A stretch of 64,000 bases of DNA from Siphonodentalium dalli (lineage: Eukaryota > Mollusca > Scaphopoda > Gadilida > Siphonodentaliidae), in contig CP136069.1 of NCBI GenBank assembly GCA_032622095.1, positions 53,490,760-53,554,759 on the forward strand, given 5' to 3'. Every line of letters begins with the position of its first letter. Within the stretch, counting starts at the first letter, position 1. Shown one piece after another: positions 23,581 through 35,039 of the stretch. The notes under the pieces were generated by a model. It worked only from the letters and a program-made list of their open reading frames with translations, was not told the origin of the DNA and made no database searches. The translations under genes and the position numbers were made by a program.

Positions 23581-25659
23581 TTTTGGAACCCAATACATAG
23601 TCAACATTTAAGTTGCAACATGCCTGACAAAATTGCAACTATACACTTAACACACAGTCACACACCACAAGTAATAATGTTTACAGAACAATAAAATCAT
23701 TGGCTCTTACCCAGAACAAGTGACTTGCGATAATTGTTTATCAGCATAGTCAACATTTAAGTCGCAACACGCCGGATACTGTTCGGAATGCACTCACCCT
23801 GAACACATATACTTCACATATCACTGTCATGGACAGTATTATAATCGACACTACCTTGTTTTTATACACCTTGTGCCAACCCGTGAGGGTATACAACTTT
23901 ATCTTCCGACGACATGTCAGCTATTAGCGGATTAGTCATAGCCATTGTCTCAAATGTGTATAAATGTATGTTGTGGTATTATGATTATCCAACTGTAAAT
24001 AGTGTTATATAAACAGCCACTCTCCTTAATGGAGGTAATAAAGATATAACTATATTCCGTACTCAATGGTCGCTGAACGCAGAAAAACGACACCGCTCTT
24101 CCTATTTTCTCTCCCGGTCCACATCCTGAAATAACACTGGATCTCATGCTGCACATATCCTCGTTGGTGGCATTTATTTTATAACTGTCGCAGACATGGT
24201 ATTCAAATTAGATACCTGTATCTCGAATTATAGGGTATAACTTATATAAAAAAAAAGCCCGCGAGGATTAAATATATAGCTCCCTCCAATGCATGCATTA
24301 ATAGCGAAACATATCCGCTATATATTGGTATTTGACATCGTACATGCAGTACAATCATGTGCCTGGTCAGAGTTGGAAGTATACATAGTAACAAGGATGG
24401 GCATGGCATGAAGACAACCCGGTCCGCGTGGCTATATATGCCCATGCCAAAGTACATATATAACTCTATATATATTTACACACAACAATCATAATAACTA
24501 CTAAAAATAAAATGTCACTTCTGTTTTGCATATGTTAGATAGTAGATAGATAGATATAAAGATCTTATGAGCAAAGTACCGCCCCATGTGAGCCGGTCCT
24601 GTACAGCGAGATAGCAGTTGTTGTGGTACATGTTACTATATGTAAGCGCGTTAGAAGGGAACCCAATCACACCGATAGCTTTCAGAAGATATAACGATTT
24701 TCATCAGCGAACATATATAAGGAGATAAGACACAATGGGTGAGTTATTCCTATAGGGAATTTCATATAATTACCACAAATGACCAACTATATATTTGTTT
24801 TACAAACAGATAAGTCGTATTGGCTGATAACAATGAGAATTTTACTTAGTATCGGACGAAAAAACCGAAAAACCTGAATGTTTGACATTCATCGATTATC
24901 CACTAATTATTGTACTCCTCAATAGATACTGAATCTAATTTATTTCGGCCAATTTGGCCGTTTGCCTCATGGCTGTTTTTCATCTGACGTGTGTGTCGGG
25001 ATAAATAATGTGGAGGATTTATGTAAATGTTAGCCCAAACTACATTTCCAAGTAACGATGGTTTTGTTGTTTATTTTGAGGAATAATACCGCGTCAGATG
25101 AATTCAGCCCAAATATGTTAACAGTTGTCGTGTCAAACATTCGCAGTAGGTTAGCGTTATTTAGTATTTGTGGATGTCCTTTAACATGGGGAAAATAGAC
25201 TACTGCGCTTGAACGAGCATGTGAATTTGTCGTTTTTAATGTATAGCAACTTGATAATCAATAACAGAGGCATTCTCTGTCAAATAAGGTCGCTCTATTT
25301 ACGATACCAATTGGGGAACTTTGTAAATTAAATTACGCGTAAATCAGAGTAAACGTATACCTGCTGCAAATAGAGAAGGTGTCGGAATCGGCGTACTCGC
25401 CCCAGGGCTAACTCGCACCAATCGACGTGTGCCAACTCGGAATAAAAGGCCAGCTCGGAATAAAAGATGTATACAGGGTGCTATATGGCGTTTGGTCCGT
25501 TGTTTCTCTATGAATATTATTGAAATTTGGTGTATATGTCCGGGCTGGGACATGGAATACAACAACGTTTGAATTGTTTTTAAATTTACAAATTTGTTGA
25601 TTTTATTCATTTTTTTTTTCGTTCTGAAACACACTATAAAGTGTATATAGTATAATAAC
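23581..25659. other. No gene recognised
   Basis: Direct repeats of a short phrase (TAGTCAACATTTAAGT with GCAACA) occur at 23598 and 23748. At 25390-25450 two TCGGAATAAAAG phrases repeat in tandem. A TATATAAGGAG stretch at 24713-24723 precedes ATGGGTGAGT, which looks like a donor, but all upstream frames are closed. Confidence 0.35.
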
Positions 25660-25955
25660 GAACACGAGACATACATAATTTATAAACTGTTAACAAAAGA
25701 TATCAAATTCAATACATGACAAAGATGACTCAGTGGAGTTTATAAAGTGAACATAAAAACATTGAGGTAAGAATCTTTTTAAGGAATGCAACTTTATTTA
25801 ATGATAATAAACACATAAATTAAAATAGCAAACATGAGACATACATGATTTATAAACTGTTAACAAAAGATATCAAACTCAATACATGACAAAGATGACT
25901 CAGTGAAGTTTATAAAGTGAACATAAAAATATTAAGGTAAGAATCTTTTAAAGCA
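25660..25955. repeat. Tandem duplication, period 170 bp
   Basis: GAGACATACAT(A/G)ATTTATAAACTGT begins copies at 25667 and 25837. They continue through GACAAAGATGACTCAGTG and end GAGGTAAGAATCTTTT or AAGGTAAGAATCTTTT. The copies differ at a handful of sites. Confidence 0.8.
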
Positions 25956-25984
25956 TTACTAAACCGTTTAGCACAGTCCACTTC

Positions 25985-27270
25985 ACTCATCCGACCATCA
26001 CCAAACTTCATATTTATCTTGATATTGATCTATCAGATGAGAGCTATCAAATATGTTTTGAATTTTATAGGAAAAAATGGTCGCCAGCGGCCATATTGCA
26101 TTTACGTTATATGTTATCGCGTCATGTCGATATCTAGTATTACTTAGAAATTTCACCTTTCCAGATTCATAATTGCTCCATTGACTGTAACAGATGGAAT
26201 TATTCCCCTCTTCGGATAGAGTGTCACTGAAACTTTATTTTGTCAGACTGTCTGTATAGTCACTGATTATATATGGCAATAATCTGTAATAAGATGTAGC
26301 ACTATTTTATTTTATATTTACATGCAGTGCTGTTTTTATACAACAATTCTAATCCCCCCTAGATCATCATGTGATCGACCATACATCGCGCGAGGACCTG
26401 GTTGAATTAAGGGGGTTTTATGGATAACTTCTGTCCTCAAGCTAGATTATACTTATGATATTTAATGGCATGTTTCTAACGTGGAGGGTTAGATATACTT
26501 GAGACACCACCACTCTTCAATTCACACCAAGTTCTCAGCTGTCATATTCGGATATTAGAACCCATAGCCATGATATATGGTTTATTTTGTGTATACTAGT
26601 AATATTGTTATTTTCAGTACCTTTATATACCAGTACTGTGTATAACAATGCATATAAATTAATTCATGTATACATGTATATTGATTCAACGGATTCAGTG
26701 GTTTTGTCCATCAGTCTATCAAATTTGCGGGGAAAACATGGCCACAAGCAGTACACCCTGCTAAATTTCGAATTTGAATCAATTGGCGCACCCTGCAGCC
26801 AGCTTTTATTTGAGAACTTTTTCTCATGTGGATATTTTGGGTCACCGCTAGATGTGAGCCATATTTTGTTCTCAAACTGTCCTTGTGAAGACATCACTGC
26901 CAGCGATGATCTTGAATTTTACTATTTTTATGGATAAATAATTTGGTTGATCCTACAGACGACACCCCTTGTCCGATCGTCACCAGATTCCACAATGATC
27001 TTCTGGATAACCAGGGTGAGAATCTAATTTTCCCGAATTTCGTTAAAAAACATTACCACAGGCAGCAATTTGGTATCTTACTGTTTGATCCTCTTTTGCA
27101 TGACTGAATTGTTTAGCAACTGTACAGACATATCCATCATCTGATAATCACCAAACTTCATATTGATCTTCGGGGTGACAACTAGATGGGAGCTATCGAA
27201 TGCTTTGATTTTTTTTGGAAAACATTGTCGCCAGCAGTCATCTTCTATTTTGGTTTATATATACATGTAT
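25985..27270. repeat. Degenerate repeat recurring about four times
   Basis: ATCACCAAACTTCATATT, GATCT...AGAT(G)GGAGCTATC and a GGAAAA(C)AT(G)GTCGCCAGC phrase recur at 25990, 26970 (as GTCACCAGATTCCACAATGA) and 27140, with a weaker copy near 26700. The 116-codon plus-strand frame at 26587-26937 overlaps this decay and shows no domain. Phrases of this type are common as old interspersed repeats in invertebrate introns. Confidence 0.5.
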
Positions 27271-27496
27271 ATCTCTTCATTTGGATAGCCAGTATTACGT
27301 AGGTAATTCAACTTTCCGCATTCCTGTCATCATTTGAAATATAAAAATTTACCTGATACATGCACCCTTCAAAATTTGTTTCGTCGTATCTATTTTAATG
27401 ACCCGTATGGTAATATTGATACAGATATATTTGTCAAACATTTCTTTGTACAATATACAGGTATTTAGTTTGTAACTAAATCTAAAAATATATAAT

Positions 27497-27995
27497 AGTA
27501 GCTGGTGGACCCGACTTCGTCCGGGATGTTTCCCTCTGATTTTCGGAGAATTGCGCGATTTAACCTTGAATTGACCATTTTAAAGGTGAACGTCATGTCG
27601 GGTCACGATTTGACCCGTCCAAAACACTCCCCGGACAAAAGTCACGACAAAAGTACCCGTCGAAATCCGCCCGGCTTTACCCGATTTGACCTTGAATTGA
27701 CAATTTTGAATATCAAGATCAGGTCAGGGTCATGATTTGACCCACCCGAAACACTACTGGGACAAAAGTAACAGTAGGTATTAAATTTCGTTGAAATACT
27801 TCCGTTTTACCACATTTGACCTTGAATTGATCTTTTTGAATGTCAAAGTCAGGTCGGGATCAAGATTTGACCCGTCCAAAATACTCCCTGGAAATAATTT
27901 CCCCTAGGTATCAAATTTCGTAAAATCTGTCCGGCAGTTTTCCCGGCCATAGCTAACAGACAAACAGACAGACAAATGTCCAAAATATATATTAA
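27497..27995 (-). mobile_element. Helitron-like element A, reverse orientation
   Basis: On the minus strand the 3' end reads CCCGGACGAAGTCGGGTCCA, a short hairpin (CCCGG...TCGGG) just inside a CAGCTACT end that is one base off the Helitron CTRRT rule. The interior has three diverged blocks containing TTTGACCTTGAATTGA and TTTGACCCGTCCAAAA. The other end has (GTCT)n and a TTTTGGACATTTGTCTGTCT segment, as in element B. No Rep/helicase is encoded. Confidence 0.5.
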
Positions 27996-27996
27996 A

Positions 27997-28384
27997 CTAG
28001 CTGATGTACTCGACTTCGTTCGGGCTATTTAGGGATTTTTTTGTGATCGCCTCCATCTGGACAGTACCCAGTATATACAGCGTCTGGCCAAACTATTGTT
28101 CAATTGGTCCAGAAACATGCCTATATCAACACGTTCGAGAACATGGTCCCACGTGAAATTAGACCCGTCCATATTGCTCCCGGGATCGAAGTAGTCCTAC
28201 ACACAACTTTTTAGTCGGATCGGTCAAGGTCCAGAAACATGCCTATGAGCGAGGTCAAGTTGACACGTTAAATACCAAATCCGAGTCGGATCAGTCGAGC
28301 AGTGTTAGAGTCTATAACACATACAGACATGCATTCATGCATACACACATACATACAGACAGGTGTTCCAAAATGTATAATCGA
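27997..28384 (-). mobile_element. Helitron-like element B, reverse orientation
   Basis: On the minus strand it begins TCGATTATACATTTTGG after an A at 28385 and ends GAACGAAGTCGAGTACATCA followed by GCTAG, with T next (base 27996). That fits the Helitron layout: A|TC at the 5' end, a hairpin (CCCGAACGAAGTCGAG), and CTRR|T at the 3' end. It is 388 bp and non-autonomous, and abuts element A directly. Confidence 0.6.
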
Positions 28385-29603
28385 TAGCTACAACAATTCT
28401 ATGGTAGATAGTTCACGGCCGACCTGATGCATGCATCTTAGTTTTCTTGTTAATCTTTTGATGGCCAACGACTCCCTGGATCATAAAATCGACGCCGATA
28501 GATTGGCAATGATAACGTTCGCATGGGACCCGCGCTTCCAAATGATACTGTCTGCAGGTGGTAAGGGTACTGTCTGACGGTGGTCTGCTATCAATATAAA
28601 TGGGCTTTACTCGAGTAATAGCGCTCACTTTTACTAATTATGTCACGTGAGGTTTATTTGTTTAGCACCTTGAACATTTCGCATTGATGCACAACCGACA
28701 GACGAATGATACGATATTTAAAAACAAATTATGAAACACACAAATAGGCAACAAAATTAGACAAATTAAAAACGTATTTGCATTACAAAATATAATTTTA
28801 GTGTATTCTAGATATTTCACGGAAATAATCTGATAGGTTCGTATGATTTTTTTCCTCAATTTCTACAGCTGATTTCTAGCTCATGCACATGTTTGTTAAA
28901 ATACCTGTTTGTAGATCTGTTTATCGTCTTTTGTTTTGATACAGCATCTAAAGAATACTTGCCATTGGCAGGATCGATAGTTCAAAGACGTTACCCAATA
29001 TAACTTATATAGTGCATCAACTCCCACCAAATTCCCCCGCTTCCAAATGATACTGCCTGCAGGTAGTAAAGGTATATACATGTACATATAAGAGTACGAT
29101 TTGTGTTCAGAAATGCATACAAATGTATTTCCCCCATCTCTCCCCAAATAACAAATACACAAATGGAATGAAAAATACTATTACACTTGTATTCCCGTAT
29201 AGTACATATACATACACCCCATTCTAATTTTCAAAGTGTTCCAGATATCGGTTATTAATATCAGGTAGAGAGTATAAGTTTATCGTTTATTATGGAAACA
29301 TGGTGACTGCATGACTGAAACAAAATGAAGGATCAAGTCCGGCCGAACTGGCATCCTGCCTTTGGAAGAAACATAAATTGTCAATGCCATGTGACAATTG
29401 CATGTGGGTTCACCGCCCGTCTAGTCGGCGATATTCCGTAATGCAGTACGTTATGGAGTTCCAGTACTGATTTAGAGTATACATGCCTATTACGAACTGA
29501 ATGTGCCAACAGCATGCGAAATTGGTATGGCTGCAGGGTCGAGCATTCAAAAAGTCATAGTGGAAATATATCATCAACTTGCTGGAGGCAAATACAATAT
29601 ACA
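28385..29603. other. Spacer with one 36-bp direct repeat
   Basis: CTTCCAAATGATACTG followed by (T/C)CTGCAGGT(G/A)GTAA occurs at about 28533 and again at 29039. Nothing else is recognised. Confidence 0.45.
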
Positions 29604-30572
29604 CACTGAAAATCTCGTTGACTACAATTTGACTCAACATTATTACTCAACCGTAGTGTAAGTATACCACCAAGCAACGTTGACTATACGGTGTAACTAT
29701 TTATTTACTCAACGAGTAGAGTAAAATGTTTAATTAACACTGACAGTGAGATTGTTCAACAATCGATTGAGTTTGCTCAAAAGTTGACTGACAAGTGTAG
29801 TTTTCATAGTTGAGAAAAGGGAATTGGCTACAGGAATATTTTGTTGGGAGAATTCTCGAAACTGAACTAGATGCTATATCCAGAATCAGAGACCGAACCA
29901 GAACGGGAAAAAAAATTGGTGTCCATGAAATTAGAACATAGAGGTGAAAGAGGTGATGAACATATGAAGTTTTGACTCGGCCATCTCCTCCCATCTTAAT
30001 TTGGCATTTATAGATCCAAAAATATTGTTGAAACGTAGATTAAAGATGCTTAATCCGAATTAACGCTCCCAAATTACTATTTATTTGGCTTCACGGGGTA
30101 AAAACATATTTGATTTCGAGTCCAGGAACCCACCCACCAAATCTCAGAGTGATCAGACATCAATTTTTTGAAATGTTTTATTTCCCGAGAAATGTCATTT
30201 TTGGCGGCCTGGCAACTATTCGCCAAGCCGATGGTCTTGGAATGTGGTTCGCATTATTTGTGAGCAATTGATCGATTCTGATAACTGAAGCGGCCTTTCA
30301 AAAAGTGTTGTTGTTGAAATGTGATGATATGGGGGCCATCGAATCGGATTGAGTACCGTTAAACATCTCGAAATATCTACCGTTATAGACGCACCGTGTT
30401 TTAAATTGAGTTACTGTCCCTAGAACTTATGAGCAACGTATTGATTAAATCCGAAACAGATATCCTGATTTATTATTGTTAGTACTCGTTACCCAACCGC
30501 TGAATACAAACGGCTCAGAAAATGATTACTCAACGTGTTGAGTAGACATTTAAGTCAACAAGATTTTCAGTG
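29604..30572. mobile_element. Element with 20-bp terminal inverted repeats, unclassified
   Basis: CACTGAAAATCTCGTTGACT at 29604 is matched by AGTCAACAAGATTTTCAGTG ending at 30572, 19 of 20 positions. The 969-bp body has phrases built on ACTCAA and TTGAGT and contains the MITE at 30044. The flanking octamers (AATATACA, AATGTATC) agree at five of eight positions, which is only weak support for an 8-bp target duplication. Confidence 0.55.
30044..30358. mobile_element. TTAA-flanked MITE, AGGTACTC family (copy 3, diverged)
   Basis: It is flanked by TTAA at 30040-30043 and 30359-30362. The ends are AGATGCTTAATCCGAATTAA and CGAATCGGATTGAGTACCG. It has an internal GGCGGCCTGGCAACTATTCG segment shared with copies 4 and 9, which defines a sub-family. 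Confidence 0.65.
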
Positions 30573-30652
30573 AATGTATCGTGCTCCCCATCTTCAACTA
30601 AGATATTTATTGACCTTTAGACTGAAATCGCCGAAACTGATATTGCCTTTAA

Positions 30653-31037
30653 AGATACATAATCCGATTTAACGCCCCTAAATTACTATTTCTTCGGCTT
30701 CGTGGGTAAAAAATATTAGATTTGAGTGAAGGAACCCACCCATCAAAACTCAGATTTATTATATATATATTTGTTAAATCTGTTATATTTCACCAGCTGG
30801 AATATTTGGCGGCCTAGCAAATATTCGACGAGCCGCCCGACATACTCTTGATTCAAAATTGCGCTGAACAAAATGTTGATATATAATACTTTTTGGGCAA
30901 TTTGTTACTACAGTTGAAAGTGGTTAGAATTATCTTTTGGCGATTAATCGATTCTGATAACAGAAGCGGCTTTTCAAGAAATGTTCTTGTTGTTGGAATC
31001 TGATGATATGGGGATCATCGAATTGGATTGTGTATCT
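30653..31037. mobile_element. TTAA-flanked MITE, AGGTACTC family (copy 4, diverged)
   Basis: It has TTAA on both sides (30649 and 31038). The ends are AGATACATAATCCGATTTAA and CGAATTGGATTGTGTATCT. It contains TTTGGCGGCCTAGCAAATAT like copy 3. Confidence 0.65.
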
Positions 31038-31163
31038 TTAAATAAAGGGAGAGGACTTACAAATAAGCCACAATAGGCGTGTTGTCTCATCCCATTCAAA
31101 TCAGCCATAATCTAGACCAAGTGTTCTCGGTCCACAACAGCTTGGTATATCGGTTGGGATAAT

Positions 31164-31635
31164 ACTGTTTTTGGACCGAGTCCCGCCCCGTTGCTCTTCT
31201 ATAGCGGACGTTCATTCAAAATATGTAGTACACGTAAACCCCTGAATGTGCTTGATTACCTGACATCTCCGCGATTACCTTTTCTTCAAAATGATATATC
31301 ATCTACGTGATAGAAAAGGTACATGTGTATAGTGATGATACGATCGTTTAATGTATCGTTTAAATGAATTTTCTGATAGCGCGACAAATCGGAATTCTCT
31401 GGAAAACGATAGGCTTTATTTACTTATATCTCATTGCTTTAACATTTAACGTACCTGATACATGTATGTTTGATATCACCATACTTGGGAAAAGCTACCC
31501 TCTATGTTCGTATACCCAAAGCTTCCATTTGACCGAATGCGAAGATATAAAAGCAATATAACTCACGCCCACGATTCTGTGTGTAACGCCCGTTACAGAA
31601 GAGCAACGGGTGGGACTCGGTCCAAAAGCAGCAAC
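31164..31635. mobile_element. Element with about 48-bp terminal inverted repeats, unclassified
   Basis: TTTTGGACCGAGTCCCGCCC, then CGTTGCTCTTCTATAGCGGA, on the left is matched by GTTACAGAAGAGCAACGGGT, then GGGACTCGGTCCAAAAGCAG, on the right. Just left of it (31110-31163) lies a match to the 5' region of LINE A in the opposite orientation (TCGGTCCACAACAGCTTGG), so part of this may be a LINE-derived fold-back. Confidence 0.5.
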
Positions 31636-32579
31636 AACACAACCAATAGTTTATTTCTTATAAATCATACATTGTATGACATAAAGAAAGTACATATGCA
31701 GACCGACCCCTGGTTCACATTTAACTAAACAATCATTGAATCATTACAATCATTACAACGAACTTTGAAGGATAATTATGTCATGTATATGCACTTATAG
31801 AACAACATAATAAAGGTGGGGGTCGGTCCAAATATAAACAATTGCATGCGTCGGTCCTTGTGGACAAAATATCTCTCGACTTCGAGTATAAACGGTATAA
31901 TAGCTATAAATGAATAGAATATATTAAATAATATGGATTAATATGTATAATTTATGTATATAGCGCTGATTACTAGCATTCCCCACAGATGTGCGAACAT
32001 GGCGTCGGCGTCGGTCGATATCTCGGACCTACCCATGCATGGACAATTGTCCAGTACATGCGGAGTCCCGGAACTCATCCGCCACCGACGACCGGTCCAC
32101 ACATCCATGAAGGAATGTAGATATTCGAGTTAAATAGCATATAGTTAACATGCATATCGATACTTTTGGACCAGGAGTGTCGGGTATTCTGGGTTACACC
32201 CAGATCAGTGTGATTTTGCGCTCCGTATATACCTACTATACTCCCGATTTAAGGGGGTGCAGGAGCAGCTACTCCGAAACCAACCATATGAAGTGCATGG
32301 TTGGTTCGCCGCCAGTGGGTCAACCTGACTCAGTGGTCCACTAGCCATGCTGCTCTGTAAACTTGGGGGGGGGGGGGGGTGAGAGGGGCATATGCGTGGA
32401 GATATACGTATAAATGACATTCATGGGGATGTATCTGCAAGTATAAAGTAATCCTATATTTCTATATATATAAGAAATCTTTCGCCTCTATCAAAAATCT
32501 ACAGATACTTCGCACTACTGACTTGTTCTGGATGGACATAAGTTGTCGCATTTTTTCCAAGGTCGGGTTTGTGTAGTAA
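31636..32579. other. Spacer; 15-base poly-G at 32365-32379
   Basis: A short dyad-rich, CpG-rich patch lies at 31990-32100 (GGCGTCGGCGTCGGTCGATA). The poly-G run is flanked by GAGAGGGG. No gene is supported. Confidence 0.45.
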
Positions 32580-32582
32580 TAT

Positions 32583-33229
32583 CTAGCTATGAACTTTTGA
32601 CGTATGTGTGATAATTTTTGGCAAGTCAATAAGAAATGATCTGTTACATAAATTACATTGCCTTTTGTCTAGGTCTATTCCCTTCCAATCTCCGACTTCA
32701 AACGGTAACCTATGATTTCGTGTTCTGACACGTATTAAAGCTACGACTTCTCGCTTTTTCAAGTATGTAAGATAGTGTTCTTGCGTGTGATGCTCTTTAA
32801 TTAATCGATAAAAACGGAACTTAGAAGAACTGACTGCGCCATACCATTCCTGAAGATAAATATCACGCGTTCTCTGCTTTACTGTGCTGTTTAACCAGTT
32901 CAGGTTGACATATTGTGAGAAGAAAATTGATCCCATTCCTAAATCATTAAAATATTTTTCACCCTGGTTATCCAGTCCATGCGCCCACGCCTTTGATTAC
33001 TTGTACGGCTTTTACTACTATATAGGCTACAATAAAGCATAACACTTATCTTTGTTTGTTTACCCATCATCAGTTTGGACCAAAAATTGATAATTCGTTG
33101 CTTGATTCGTGTCTCTATGGGGAACAAACCAGTTTCACCGTAGACCATTACTGATGATGTTGTGGTCTTCAAATTGAGTATGAACTTCAGAAACCATAAT
33201 TCAGTAAAGCAATATTTCCCACACCCCAT
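32583..33229 (-). pseudogene. LINE A ORF2 C-terminal region
   Basis: Two consecutive frames, separated by a stop near 32938, carry the region after the reverse transcriptase. Landmarks are ETRIKQRIINFWSKLMMGKQ, then QRTRDIYLQEWYGAV, YRLIKEHHTQEHYLTYLK and RVRTRNHRLPFEVGDW, then RQCNLCNR, the first half of the Cys pattern (C..C) that ends many LINE ORF2 proteins; the usual second H/C pair is eroded. It is homologous in layout to the fragments at 11802-12317 and 21338-21712. Confidence 0.8.
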
Positions 33230-34915
33230 ACTTCAGAACCATATAACAAAATAGGAACAACTGTTTTCTCGTAAAGATCCAAGACACATGAAATTGAAAG
33301 GTTCAATTTCCGCATTTTACAAATTAATCCGAACATTGAACGTTTTGCTTGGTCACAACGCATTTTTTTCTCGGTTGTGAATGAACCATCGCGAGAGAAT
33401 ACAATTCCGAGATATTTATATTCATCGGCTACTGCAATTGGTCTATTGTTAAGAATAAAGTCATATAACTGTGGATCTGCGTCTTTATTATCGCCAAATA
33501 TTACTACGTTACTTTTACTGTTATTAATAGAAAGTTTCCAATGATTACAATAAGATGAATAGTAGTTAAGCATATGTTGTAAATTGGATGCACTCAGCGA
33601 TATGAGGACCGTATCGTCTGCGTACAAGGGCAAAATAACCTGATAAATCCAAAACTTAGATTTATGTTTAAGTCTGAGATATATAATCCATTTTCAGTAC
33701 TTGTTTGCAAGTAGGCTTCGAGGTCATTGGTATACAACGAGAAGAGAACAGGGGATAGATGAACTCCCTGTCGTACACCTGTTTCGCAAGGAAAAAGGGT
33801 AGAAAACGCATTATCAGAGAAAACACAAGATTTGATATCACTGTACATGTTGATTATAACATTCAGAATTCGACCCTTAATTCCAATGTTAAATAGCTTC
33901 ATCCAAAGTCCATTTCGTCAAACACTATCAAACGCTTTCGACAGATCTACAAACGCACAGAACAGTTTTGTGTTGTATTTTTTAGCCAACTCAATAATAC
34001 TATTTAGGGAAAAAATATGATCAATAGTAGAGTACTCTCGTCTAAATGCAGCTTGATTTTCGAATAATAAGTGGTTATTTTCCAGAAAATTCTGTATACG
34101 ATTACTCAAAATTGATGTGAATAACTTTGACACACAACTTACAAGAGTGATTGGTCTATAATTATCCGGATCCCGTGGATTTTTCGATTTAAATATTGGT
34201 TGTATAATTCCGATACCCCATTCATTTGGGACAGTCCCACTTTTTAATATAAGATTGAAGAAATTTAGGAGAGGATACCTCAAACACCAGATGCAGCTTT
34301 GATATATTCCGGTTTTATGCTGTCAATACCAGAAGCTTTACCGACACTTATATTTGATATTGCATTATCTAACTCCTCGACTGATATGTCAAAATCGAGA
34401 GGGCATGTATCCAAATTTTTAAGTAGGAAGTCGTGATTAGGGTTACTATTATAGTTTAAAGTGGCATAGTGCTGATGGAACTCCGATAAAGTTGGCTTAT
34501 TTGTAAAATTTTGCTTATTTCCCCAGTTCCCTAGTAATTTCCAATATTTTTTGCTATTTGTTGATCTCATCTTCGATAGTTTATCGCGCAAATCGTTATT
34601 GAATTGCCATTTATTTTTTTTAAGCACCGATTTATATTTTCGACGCGTATCATCTAAAATATATTTATTTTCATTGCTACGATTTTTTCTGAAATTGGAA
34701 AAGGCTTTCCTGTAAGATCGGCGTGTGAACCACGGCATTTTGTTTTGTACAGTTTTATTTTGTCTTACTTTATGTTTCTTATTACCATGCGACATCACTG
34801 CGGCTTCAATATAAATGTTTTTTAGTTTCTCATTTAAATGAGACACATCGGTGGGTGTGATATTAGCTTTCTGTGTGAGTGAATCAGAGTGATTGTATAT
34901 GTTGCGAAAATTCAT
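33187..34915 (-). pseudogene. LINE A reverse transcriptase domain, frameshifted
   Basis: The order of pieces on the minus strand is: linker (34915-34280, MPWFTRRSYRKAFSNF to GKASGIDSIKPEYIKAASGV); fingers and motif A (34283-33918: PIFKSKNPRDPDNYRPITLV, QAAFRREYSTIDHI, CAFVDLSKAFDSV); motif B (33902-33594: GVRQGVHLSPVLFSLYTNDL); motif C and thumb (33633-33187: LYADDTVLISLSA, KSNVVIFG, YKYLGIVFSRDG, VVPILLYGSEVWGVG). The catalytic aspartates of motifs A (DLSKAFD) and C (YADD) are intact, but at least two frameshifts, between A and B and between B and C, kill the reading frame. The role of the parent protein is target-primed reverse transcription of the LINE RNA. Confidence 0.9.
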
Positions 34916-35039
34916 TTATCAAATTCGTGTCTAAAATTTCAACAAACTCACCTGCCTTCTCTGTACACCAAGTGTTAACCATTGTCTCACGTCTGGAATA
35001 GCGCAAAGGATTTGTGATGGCTTGATCTATTTGAGTATA

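Noticed and set aside
24700-24735. TATATAAGGAG followed by ATGGGTGAGT as promoter plus first exon
   Set aside because: All frames upstream are closed and TATATAAG is common in this AT-rich window, including in MITE hairpins.
25344-25676. 110-codon minus-strand frame near a CAG|GTATAC donor-like site
   Set aside because: The C-terminal part derives from tandem TTTTATTCCGAG phrases and no acceptor or domain is visible.
26587-26937. 116-codon plus-strand frame with hydrophobic start as a secreted protein
   Set aside because: It overlaps a degenerate repeat that recurs nearby, and lacks splice sites or a recognisable domain.
34930-34960. Minus-strand CAG|GTGAGT donor
   Set aside because: It lies inside the LINE ORF2 region between endonuclease and reverse transcriptase pieces; chance match.
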